A stretch of DNA of 45,990 nt. It comes from Myxococcales bacterium (GTDB taxonomy: Bacteria; Myxococcota_A; UBA9160; SMWR01). The notes beneath the pieces are model-generated. The model saw only the letters and a program-made list of their open reading frames with translations. It ran no database searches and was not told where the DNA came from. Shown here piece by piece: positions 39,079-45,990 of the stretch (position 1 is its first letter; each line of letters begins with the position of its first letter). The stretch spans positions 1-45,990 of the forward strand of contig JABSQW010000075.1 in the NCBI GenBank assembly GCA_013215605.1, written 5' to 3'. A program made the position numbers and the translations under genes.

Positions 39079-41907
39079 GTGGGAGAAGGCAGCGGACCGG
39101 GAGTGCGGCTCGTCTCACCCGCGGCTGGACTGCGCGTTCCGAAGGCATCTCGTCTTCGGCTCGGACTCCTGCTCGCAGTGCTCGCGGCGCTCGCCCACTT
39201 CCTCCTCTCGTACACCGTTCTGCACCCCGACTCGGACCCGATGCGCTGGTTCGCGTACGCCCGCGATTTCCTCGCCCGCTTCGGTGAGGTGAAGCTCGCG
39301 TACGGCTTTCCGCTCGTCGCTTCGCTGGCCGTTCGCATCGCCGGACCGCTGTACGGCTTTCTCGTCAATCTCCCCATCGTTCTGCTGCTCGCGTTCCTCG
39401 TGCATCGCTTCGCCCTGCACCACGGCGCGCCGCCGCGCCTCGCGCCCGGCGTGGCCGGGGTCGCGCTGATGGTCTTCATCGCCTGGAACACGGGCGATTC
39501 CTCGATGCTGCTGCGTCTGTCGAATCCCTACCGCGATCCCCTCTCCTACGTCCTGCTCCTGTCTGCGACGCTCGTGCTCTTCCGGTCCGCCGCACTCGGT
39601 GGGGAGCCGTGGCGCTCGGCGCTCGGCGGCGCACTGCTCGCGCTCGCGTGCTCGACGCGCGAGACGTCGGTGCTGTTGCTCGCGCCGCTCGGCATCTACG
39701 CCGTGGTGACGCGGCTCTCTGCCGCCGACGTGCGCTTCGTGCGACCGGTGCTCTGCTTCGTCCTGGGATTCGCGGTGGCGATCCTGCCGCTCCTGATCCA
39801 GAACTGGATCGTCAGCGGGTCCGCGATCGTGCCCGCCCAGGCCTCGGGCACGCTCGGACTCACGCGTACGTACTTCTCGGGACTCGGCTGGCTCTACTTT
39901 CCCGAGACGTTTCCGCGGCTGATCGCGGAGATGGTCGAGCACTACGGAAAGACCGGCCTCGCGCTCATCGCCGTTGGCCTCGCCGCAGCCGCGAAGCAGC
40001 GGCTTCGCGTGGTGCTCTTCTTCTCCGCCCCAGCCCTCGTGATCTACACGCTCTTCTACGGGAGCTACTACGCGATCGTTCCCCGCTATCTCTTCGTGCT
40101 CGACCTCTTCGCCGCGCCGATCGCCGGTTGCGGTGCCGTCGCGCTGGCCTCGGCGCTGCTCGCGCGCGTCGCGGTCCGGCGGACGCGGACGCTCGCCAGG
40201 CGCTGGCTGCCCGCAGCGGCGCTCGCCGGTGCGTTCGGCTTCGTCCTCTACGCGCCGTCGACGGAGTGGGTCCGCGTCGATACCACCGGCCCGTTCGAGG
40301 AGCGGCTTCGCATCGACGACGTCAAGAGGCTGCGCGACGACCTCGCCGCGCTCGCCCCGGCGCCCGCGACGCTGGTCAGCGAACGGCCGCTGTCGTCCCT
40401 GCTCCGCACGTTCTTCGACTACGACGTGACGGCGCTGATGTTCGAGTCCGGCAACCGCAACCTGAAGAAGCGGGTCGTGGTGGATCACATCGTCGCCGAC
40501 CTGCGCGCTGTCTTGAAACCGCGCTGGTACCTGCGTCCCCTGGGCGTCTCGGAGACTCCGGCGGACTATGTGTTGTCGACCGAATTCGATCGGGTTCCCG
40601 CAGCCGAGCTCGACGCCGCTACGTACCGACTCGGCGCACTGTACCCGGGGGTCGAGGGGCTGGCCCTCGAGCGCCTCGAGCCGTGGAGCCTGCTCGAGAC
40701 CCGAGTCGCCGTCGAGGCCGAAGCCGCTGGCCGTCAGGTGCTCAGCCTCGACGTCGGGCGCCTCTCGCGCGAGCCGCGGAGCTACGCGCGCGTCCGCTTC
40801 GATGGTCAGTGGCTCGACGACCGCGCCGACGACCAGGTGAACCACTACGTCGTGTCGGTTGACGAGCCCGGCACGTTCTTTGTCACGCTCTCGTCCGACG
40901 CGCCGCTGCCGCGCGTCCTTCGCGCGTCGCTCGCACCGGTCGAGATGCCCATCGAGCTCGATCTGCGCGATCAGCAGCGACTCGCCCACGTGACCCGCCT
41001 CTCCGAAGACTTCTTTCGCGACACCATCCCGGTGGCGCCGATCATCGACGGGGGCGCCGGCACGATCCGCGTGCCTCTCCTCGAGCCCAAGGGCGCGGTG
41101 TTTGCGGTGCTCGTGGTCCTGGCCTGCATGGGCGAGGAAGACGTTCTGCTCACACACCACCTGCGCGCAGAGCTCGCCGGTCGGAGGGTGGCCGACGGCC
41201 CGATCGGTGCGCCGGCCAGTGTGAAGAACGGCTGGGGGTGGTACGAAAAGGTGTTTACGATCGAAGGTCGCGAGGTGGCGGATCCCGACGCGGTTCTCGA
41301 TCTGCGCGTCACGGCGCCCGCCGAGATCGGCCGACCGCCACGTCCCATGCTGGTCGCCCTCGAGATCTATCGCTTCGATCGGGACCGGCCGTTCGACGTC
41401 GAGTTCGGCTCAGCGGGCGACGATCCCTTTGCGGCCGACGGGTTTCCGCAGCTCACCGATGAGGCGATCGACGCCGATCTCCCGGGCCGCTACGCGGGAC
41501 CCCGTGCGCGCATCCCCGTGGTGATCGGTGACGCCGACCAACCGGGTCGCCTGCGCGTCGAGTACCTCACGGGCCTTCGACCCCCCCAGACGCCGCCCCC
41601 GGCGCCGGTGTTCGCGCTCAACGGGAAGAAGCTGTCGGGGCGACGCATCGCTCAACGGGTACGCGCCGGGATGGCCGACCGGAACGACCCGGACAGCGTA
41701 GAGTGGGGTCGTATGTTGACCCTGTTGACCGACGAGTTCGAGGTACCCGCGGCGCTGCTCGAGGGCGGGTTTGCAACCCTCGAAATCACCTCGCGCCCGT
41801 GGGTCCCGGCCGACGCGGGAGTCGGCGGGGACACGCGCGAACTCGGCGTGCTCCTTCACCGCGTTCGCTTCGAGCAGACCGGCGCGAACGAAGCACGCGG
41901 CGGCTAG
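39079..41907 (+). CDS. Very large GT-C-like membrane protein with about 460-residue soluble module
   Basis: The protein is 942 residues. Membrane spans fill about residues 25-400; the first loop, LHPDSDPMRWFAYARDFL, gives the acidic pair of GT-C enzymes, and STRETSVLLLAPLG and SNPYRDPLSYVL resemble the GT39/GT87-like core. The rest (about 405-942) is soluble and probably periplasmic, with an alpha/beta part and then beta-rich segments such as RSYARVRFDGQWLDD and ATLEITSRPWVPAD that look like carbohydrate-binding folds. No named family was recognised for this module. GTG 39079 was chosen because of the -10-like motif six bases before it; GTG 39103 is in frame. The alpha/beta hydrolase gene starts 25 bases after its stop, so the two could be co-transcribed. 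Confidence 0.72.
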   Translation: MGEGSGPGVRLVSPAAGLRVPKASRLRLGLLLAVLAALAHFLLSYTVLHPDSDPMRWFAYARDFLARFGEVKLAYGFPLVASLAVRIAGPLYGFLVNLPIVLLLAFLVHRFALHHGAPPRLAPGVAGVALMVFIAWNTGDSSMLLRLSNPYRDPLSYVLLLSATLVLFRSAALGGEPWRSALGGALLALACSTRETSVLLLAPLGIYAVVTRLSAADVRFVRPVLCFVLGFAVAILPLLIQNWIVSGSAIVPAQASGTLGLTRTYFSGLGWLYFPETFPRLIAEMVEHYGKTGLALIAVGLAAAAKQRLRVVLFFSAPALVIYTLFYGSYYAIVPRYLFVLDLFAAPIAGCGAVALASALLARVAVRRTRTLARRWLPAAALAGAFGFVLYAPSTEWVRVDTTGPFEERLRIDDVKRLRDDLAALAPAPATLVSERPLSSLLRTFFDYDVTALMFESGNRNLKKRVVVDHIVADLRAVLKPRWYLRPLGVSETPADYVLSTEFDRVPAAELDAATYRLGALYPGVEGLALERLEPWSLLETRVAVEAEAAGRQVLSLDVGRLSREPRSYARVRFDGQWLDDRADDQVNHYVVSVDEPGTFFVTLSSDAPLPRVLRASLAPVEMPIELDLRDQQRLAHVTRLSEDFFRDTIPVAPIIDGGAGTIRVPLLEPKGAVFAVLVVLACMGEEDVLLTHHLRAELAGRRVADGPIGAPASVKNGWGWYEKVFTIEGREVADPDAVLDLRVTAPAEIGRPPRPMLVALEIYRFDRDRPFDVEFGSAGDDPFAADGFPQLTDEAIDADLPGRYAGPRARIPVVIGDADQPGRLRVEYLTGLRPPQTPPPAPVFALNGKKLSGRRIAQRVRAGMADRNDPDSVEWGRMLTLLTDEFEVPAALLEGGFATLEITSRPWVPADAGVGGDTRELGVLLHRVRFEQTGANEARGG

Positions 41908-41931
41908 GAGGCCCGAAACCGGAGAGACGAC

Positions 41932-42858
41932 GTGAGCTACAACGAATTCGAACTCCTGCAGGACAACGCCGGCGAGGTCGGCCTCCCGTTCGACGGGCCG
42001 CCGTCGTTGCGTCGGGTGACGGTGCCTCTCGACGACGGCCGCAAGCTCTCGGCGATCGTCTGGGGGGACGGCGATCCCGAGCTCGTCCTGGTGCACGGGG
42101 GCGCTCAGAACGCCCACACCTGGGACACGGTCGCGCTCGCGCTGGGGCGGCCGCTGGTTGCGGTCGATCTTCCGGGACACGGTCACTCGGACTGGCGCGA
42201 GGACGGGCGCTACGGTCCGCTCGACAACGCGCCCGCGCTGGCCACCGCGGTGGAAGCACTCGCTCCGCGGACGCGCGTCGTGGTCGGCATGTCGCTCGGG
42301 GGACTCAGCAGCGCCGTGCTGGCGTCGCAGGCGCCCGAGCTCGTCGAGCGGCTCGTCCTCGTCGACGTGACCCCCGGCGTGAACCAGAAGAAGGCGGCGG
42401 CGATCGTCAACTTCGTACGCGGTCCCGAGGTGTTCGAGAGCTTCGACGCGATTCTCGCGCGCACGGTGGAGCACAATCCGACGCGAAGTCGGTCGTCGCT
42501 GCGCCGCGGCGTCCTCCACAACGCGAAGGAGCTGGCCGGGGGGCAGTGGACCTGGCGCTACGACCGCCGCCGTTTCGAGGGCACGCAAGCGGCGGCCGAC
42601 GGAGATCCCGACGGGCCGGCGTTCTTCGGGTCGCTCTGGGACCACTTCTCGAAGATCGCCGCGCCGCTCATGCTGTGCCGCGGCAGCCTCTCGCCAGTCG
42701 TGGACGACGACGATGTTGCGGAGCTGCTCCGGCGCCAACCCGAAGCCCGCATCGAGGTCGTCGACGGGGCCGGGCACAGCATCCAGGGGGATCGGCCCCT
42801 CGAGCTCGCCCGACTTCTCGAGGACTTCGGGCCCTTTGGCGCAAGCGAGGGCCCGTGA
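41932..42858 (+). CDS. Alpha/beta hydrolase
   Basis: The 308-residue protein has the alpha/beta-hydrolase fold: LVLVHGGAQNAHTW (oxyanion region, residues 51-64), VDLPGHGHSDW, nucleophile elbow GMSLGG (Ser 121), and GAGHS near the C-terminus for the catalytic His; Asp residues near RGSLSPVVDDDD could complete the triad. No signal peptide is seen, so it is cytoplasmic. The substrate is unknown; esters or C-C bonds of small molecules are typical. It is followed by an NTF2/SnoaL-like gene, a pairing more like small-molecule catabolism than glycan assembly. GGAGAG five bases before GTG 41932 is a strong ribosome site. Confidence 0.88.
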   Translation: MSYNEFELLQDNAGEVGLPFDGPPSLRRVTVPLDDGRKLSAIVWGDGDPELVLVHGGAQNAHTWDTVALALGRPLVAVDLPGHGHSDWREDGRYGPLDNAPALATAVEALAPRTRVVVGMSLGGLSSAVLASQAPELVERLVLVDVTPGVNQKKAAAIVNFVRGPEVFESFDAILARTVEHNPTRSRSSLRRGVLHNAKELAGGQWTWRYDRRRFEGTQAAADGDPDGPAFFGSLWDHFSKIAAPLMLCRGSLSPVVDDDDVAELLRRQPEARIEVVDGAGHSIQGDRPLELARLLEDFGPFGASEGP

Positions 42859-42889
42859 AGCTCGGCGTCCGCCCACCGAAGGGAGAATC

Positions 42890-43525
42890 ATGAGCGACGA
42901 GTCGAGCGCGCGCCTGGCTCAACAGATCGACCGCCTGCAGGCCCAGGAGGAGATCCGCCAGCTCACCGCCAAGTACGCGCTCGCCCTCGATATGCGGGAC
43001 ACCGCCGCGTGGGTGGGCCTGTTTCCGGAGGACGTTCGGGTCGGCGGGGGACAGGTCGGGCGCGCGGCGCTCGCGGCCTGGTTCGATCAGACCATGCGCG
43101 AGCGCTTCACGGGAACCGCGCACTTCACCGGCAACCACATCATCGAGTTCGACGACGCCGAGCATGCCCACGGAGTCGTGTACAGCCGCAACGAGCACGA
43201 GATGGACGGCGAGTGGGTGATCATGACGATGATGTACTGGGACGCGTACGAGCGCATCGACGGGCGCTGGCTATTCCGGCGCCGCCTTCCGCTCTACTGG
43301 TACGCGACCGATCTCAACAAGCCTCCAATCGGTCCAGACAAGATGCGCTGGCCCGACCAGGATCCCTACGACGGCGGGTGGCACGCGCACTGGCCTAGCT
43401 GGCAGCGCTTCTGGGACCACCCGCCCGAGGGCCCGGTGGACGTCGCGGAGCCCGCGCCCCTCGGCGAGTTCCTCGCACGCATGCGCGGAGACGGGGCGCA
43501 GGAGTTGTCGGTTCGCGTGAAGTGA
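42890..43525 (+). CDS. NTF2/SnoaL-like domain protein
   Basis: The 211-residue protein has an N-terminal helix QEEIRQLTAKYALALDMRD, then AAWVGLFPEDVRV, FTGTAHFTGNHII and DGEWVIMTMMYWDAYERIDG, which is the cone-shaped NTF2-like fold used by SnoaL cyclases, ketosteroid isomerase and many proteins of unknown role. The C-terminal 60 residues are rich in Trp and Pro. A binding or isomerase/dehydratase role on a small hydrophobic compound is possible. GGGAG lies four bases before ATG 42890; the frame to 42713 is antisense-like and was not used. It is in one unit with the alpha/beta hydrolase. Confidence 0.83.
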   Translation: MSDESSARLAQQIDRLQAQEEIRQLTAKYALALDMRDTAAWVGLFPEDVRVGGGQVGRAALAAWFDQTMRERFTGTAHFTGNHIIEFDDAEHAHGVVYSRNEHEMDGEWVIMTMMYWDAYERIDGRWLFRRRLPLYWYATDLNKPPIGPDKMRWPDQDPYDGGWHAHWPSWQRFWDHPPEGPVDVAEPAPLGEFLARMRGDGAQELSVRVK

Positions 43526-43572
43526 CGATCCCGCCGCGCCGGGCGGAACCGGGTGTTTCCACGGCGGGGTGA

Positions 43573-43578
43573 TATCCT
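43573..43578 (+). promoter_or_regulatory. -10-like TATCCT upstream of the sugar operon
   Basis: GATATCCT in the 104-bp gap before the GT2 gene resembles the -10-like motifs elsewhere. It would give a start near 43585 and a leader of about 45 nt before ATG 43630. No good -35 is seen. Confidence 0.3.
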
Positions 43579-43629
43579 GTGCGCCGCCTCCCCGGCAACC
43601 GCGCCGAACGGCCCGCCGAACCGCTAAAG

Positions 43630-44619
43630 ATGGGACCTGTTTCGACTTCGTCTACACCCGCCGCGACCCCCGCAAGCGCGCCCGAATCCCTCTCGGTCGT
43701 GGTGCCGGTCTACAACAGCGAAGCGATCCTCCCCGAGCTCGTGCGTCGCCTCGAGGCCGTCCTGCGCACCACGGGTCGGCTCTTCGAGGTGATCCTGGTC
43801 GACGACGACAGCGCCGATGGCAGCTGGCAGACGATCGTCGACCTTTCCGATCGCTACGACTTCGTCTACGGCCAGTGCCTGATGCGCAATTTCGGTCAGC
43901 ACAATGCGCTGCTCGCGGGAATCCGCCTGGCGAAGGGCGATCTCATCGTCACGCTCGACGACGACCTCCAGCATCCGCCCGAGGAGATCCCGAAACTGCT
44001 CGCGAAGCTCGACGACGGCTTCGACGTCGTCTACGGCACCCCGCAGCAGGAGCAGCACGGCTTCTTGCGCGACCTCGCGTCGCGGGCGACGAAGCTGGCG
44101 TTGCGCAGCGCAATGGGTGCGGAAACCGCGCAGAAGGTGAGCGCGTACCGCGTGTTTCGCTGTGCCCTGCGCGACGCTTTCGCGGGATACGCGAGCCCCT
44201 ATGTGTCGATCGACGTGCTGCTCACGTGGGGGACGAAGCGCTTCTCTTCGGTCGTCGTGCGCCATGACGCGCGGCACTCGGGTCCATCGAACTACACGCT
44301 GCGCAAGCTCGTCGTCCACGCGCTCAACATGGCGACGGGTTTCAGCGTGCTGCCGCTGCAGCTCGCCAGTCTGGTCGGCTTTGGGTTCACCGTGTTCGGC
44401 ACCTGCGTACTCGCGTACGTCCTCGGCCGCTTCATGATCCAGGGAACGAGCGTCCCCGGCTTTCCGTTTCTTGCCTCGGTGATCGCCATCTTCTCTGGTG
44501 CCCAGCTGTTCGCGATCGGGATCATTGGTGAGTACCTGGCGCGGATGCACGTCCGCGCCATGGGGCGTCCCGCGTACTCCGTCCGTACCGCCACGACGAA
44601 AGAGCGGGAGCGCGGATGA
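43630..44619 (+). CDS. GT2 glycosyltransferase, GtrB/DPM1-type with C-terminal membrane helices
   Basis: The protein is 329 residues. GT2 opening LSVVVPVYNSE, VILVDDDSADGSW, RNFGQHNALLAGI and the metal site LDDDLQHPPEE are all standard for polyprenyl-phosphate glycosyltransferases of the GtrB/ArnC/DPM1 type. Two membrane helices (about residues 240-300) end with QLFAIGIIGEYLARMH, typical of the bactoprenyl members. It probably loads a sugar from a nucleotide donor onto undecaprenyl phosphate at the cytoplasmic face. It is first in an operon with the acetyltransferase and aminotransferase that follow, so its sugar may be the amino sugar they make. ATG 43630 was chosen; GTG 43579 in frame lies too close to a -10-like motif. 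Confidence 0.9.
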   Translation: MGPVSTSSTPAATPASAPESLSVVVPVYNSEAILPELVRRLEAVLRTTGRLFEVILVDDDSADGSWQTIVDLSDRYDFVYGQCLMRNFGQHNALLAGIRLAKGDLIVTLDDDLQHPPEEIPKLLAKLDDGFDVVYGTPQQEQHGFLRDLASRATKLALRSAMGAETAQKVSAYRVFRCALRDAFAGYASPYVSIDVLLTWGTKRFSSVVVRHDARHSGPSNYTLRKLVVHALNMATGFSVLPLQLASLVGFGFTVFGTCVLAYVLGRFMIQGTSVPGFPFLASVIAIFSGAQLFAIGIIGEYLARMHVRAMGRPAYSVRTATTKERERG

Positions 44620-45383
44620 GCGCGGGCGCCGCGGGCTCGCTGCCCCCCTGCCGGATTCTCGACTGGGACACGGAGTACTTCGGCTGCCGCGTCGGTCGCG
44701 TCGACGCGACCTCACTCGACCCCGATCAGGCGCGGCACGTCCGCGCGTGGGCCACGGGCGAGAAGGTCGCCTGCGTGTACTTCCTCGCCGACGCCGCCGG
44801 CTCCGCGAGCGCCCACGCGGCCGAAGCGGTGGGCTTCCGGCTCATGGACGTACGGGTGACGCTCGCCCGAGACCTGGGCGCCGCGCCTCCCCCGGCGCCC
44901 GCGGCGAGCGGCGACGCGATCGGTGCGGCGGTGCCGGGCGATGTTTCGGCGTTGCGCGAGATCGCGCGGGTGAGTCACCGCGACTCCCGTTTCTACGCCG
45001 ACCCGCGTTTCTCTCGCGACCACTGCGACGGCCTGTACGAGCGCTGGATCGCCGCGGCGTGCGCGGGCGACGCCGACCACGTGTTCGTCGCGCGCGCGGG
45101 CGACGAAGCGGTGGGCTACCTGAGCGCCCACCTCGACCCCGAGCGCACCGGCCGCATCGGGCTCGTCGCGGTTGCCGAGCGGGCCCAGGGGCGAGCGCTG
45201 GGTGGGGCCCTCGTGATGGCGTCGCTCCGCTGGTTCGCTGACTCCGGATGCGAGCGCGTCACGGTCGTCACCCAGGGGCGCAACGCGTCGGCACTGCGCC
45301 TCTACGAGCGCGCCGGCTTCACCACCCTGTGCGTCGCGCCCTGGTTCCATCTCTGGGTCGATCCGCAGGGGTCGGCCCCGTGA
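44616..45383 (+). CDS. GNAT N-acetyltransferase, WecD/RffC-like
   Basis: The protein is 255 residues. The N-terminal part opens with ILDWDTEYFGCRVGRVD, characteristic of WecD/RffC-type dTDP-fucosamine acetyltransferases. The C-terminal half is a GNAT domain: HVFVARAGDEAVGYLSAHL, IGLVAVAERAQGRALGGAL at the acetyl-CoA loop, and GRNASALRLYERAGF. In enterobacteria the homologous enzyme acetylates the 4-amino group of dTDP-4-amino-4,6-dideoxygalactose using acetyl-CoA. The next gene encodes the aminotransferase that makes such a substrate, so a similar product is likely here. The start overlaps the GT2 stop (ATGA), and the stop overlaps the next start (GTGA). Confidence 0.87.
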   Translation: MSAGAAGSLPPCRILDWDTEYFGCRVGRVDATSLDPDQARHVRAWATGEKVACVYFLADAAGSASAHAAEAVGFRLMDVRVTLARDLGAAPPPAPAASGDAIGAAVPGDVSALREIARVSHRDSRFYADPRFSRDHCDGLYERWIAAACAGDADHVFVARAGDEAVGYLSAHLDPERTGRIGLVAVAERAQGRALGGALVMASLRWFADSGCERVTVVTQGRNASALRLYERAGFTTLCVAPWFHLWVDPQGSAP

Positions 45384-45990
45384 AGCGCTATCGGATTCCG
45401 TTCAATCGCGCTGCCCTGGCGGGCAACGAGCTTCGCTACATCGCCGACGCCGTCGAGCAGGGACACGTGTCGGGAGATGGACCGTATACGGAGAAGTGTT
45501 CGAAGCTCCTCGAGCGAGAGCTCGGGGTGCACAAAGCTCTCCTCACGACCTCTTGTACCCACGCGCTCGAGATGAGCGCGCTGCTTCTCGAGATCGGTCC
45601 GGGCGACGAGGTGATCGTCCCGTCCTTCGCCTTCGTGACCACGGTGAACGCCTTCGTTCTGAGGGGCGCCGTGCCCGTGTTCGTCGACGTCCGCCCGGAC
45701 ACGCTCAATCTCGACGAGACGCTGATCCGCGAGCGCATCACGGCGCGGACGAAGGCGATCGTCGTGCTCCACTACGCCGGAGTCGCCTGCGAGATGGACG
45801 AGATTCTCGCCATCGGGGCGGAGCACGGGATCCCAGTCGTCGAAGACAACGCGCACGGGTTGTTCGGCGCGTATCGCGGGCGGCCGCTCGGGTCGCTCGG
45901 TGTCCTCGCGACACAGAGTTTTCACGAAACCAAGAACTTCACGTGTGGCGAGGGCGGGGCCCTGCTCGTGAACGACGAGTCCCTCGTGGA
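45380..45990 (+). CDS. rffA: dTDP-4-amino-4,6-dideoxygalactose transaminase, RffA/WecE-type (3' end cut)
   Basis: 203 residues are visible before the window ends; the family is about 375-390 long. The sequence closely follows E. coli WecE: RIPFNRAALAGNELRYI, SGDGPYTEKCSKLLE, TTSCTHALEMSALLLE, FVDVRPDTLNLDETLI, VVLHYAGVACEMDEIL, VVEDNAHG and the lysine that binds pyridoxal phosphate in SFHETKNFTCGEGG. It would transfer an amino group from glutamate to C4 of dTDP-4-keto-6-deoxyglucose, giving the substrate for the acetyltransferase before it. GTG 45380 overlaps that gene's stop by 4 bases. The reaction is assigned from strong likeness to the family. Confidence 0.9.
   Translation, partial: MKRYRIPFNRAALAGNELRYIADAVEQGHVSGDGPYTEKCSKLLERELGVHKALLTTSCTHALEMSALLLEIGPGDEVIVPSFAFVTTVNAFVLRGAVPVFVDVRPDTLNLDETLIRERITARTKAIVVLHYAGVACEMDEILAIGAEHGIPVVEDNAHGLFGAYRGRPLGSLGVLATQSFHETKNFTCGEGGALLVNDESLV

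Noticed and set aside
39115-41160. 681-codon open frame on the minus strand
   Set aside because: It is antisense to the GT-C-like gene at 39079; Glu/Arg-rich with no recognisable domain.

Overview
The window is about 46 kb of GC-rich DNA (roughly 65-72 % G+C by eye) from a Gram-negative bacterium. A TonB-dependent outer-membrane receptor, several lipoprotein-type signal peptides and a periplasm-facing set of glycan enzymes support this. GTG and TTG starts are common and 1-4 bp stop/start overlaps (ATGA, GTGA) are frequent. The style suits one of the lineages formerly placed in Deltaproteobacteria (Myxococcota or Binatota-like), but this is a guess from style. No rRNA, tRNA, CRISPR array, integrase, transposase or complete mobile element was seen.

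Left part (1-21.5 kb). It opens with a three-gene minus-strand run: an HTTM-domain protein cut by the window edge, a GT39-like membrane glycosyltransferase and an LTA-synthase-like sulfatase-fold protein. A divergent gene fuses a GT2 glycosyltransferase to a methyltransferase. Next come two paralogous 2OG-Fe(II) oxygenases, a sulfatase-fold lipoprotein, a UPF0104/LPG-synthase-TM protein, another GT-C-like enzyme, and a GT2 plus methyltransferase pair. Two overlapping SDR sugar-nucleotide epimerase genes follow. Then come the apparent 5' remnant of an MBOAT acyltransferase gene, a sulfatase-fold lipoprotein, an SGNH hydrolase and a third sulfatase-fold protein.

Middle part (21.5-42 kb). Eight large polytopic membrane proteins with GT-C character (GT39-like, TMTC-like with TPRs, YfhO-like) follow almost end to end. 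They are interrupted only by a TonB-dependent receptor with a canonical sigma70-type promoter and a small DUF3313-like lipoprotein.

Right part (42-46 kb). An alpha/beta hydrolase and an NTF2/SnoaL-like protein form a small pair. They are followed by a tight operon of a DPM1/GtrB-type GT2, a WecD/RffC-like N-acetyltransferase and an RffA/WecE-type sugar aminotransferase that runs off the window.

The simplest joint reading is a surface-glycan and envelope-modification island. SDRs, the aminotransferase and the acetyltransferase make modified nucleotide sugars. GT2 enzymes load them onto polyprenyl phosphate or growing chains. Periplasm-facing GT-C enzymes transfer the sugars, and methyltransferases, oxygenases and sulfatase-fold enzymes modify the product. 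Most transcription units hold only 1-3 genes and the strand flips often. Several units begin with a -10-like GATAnnCT motif 6-7 nt before a GTG start, which suggests leaderless mRNAs.
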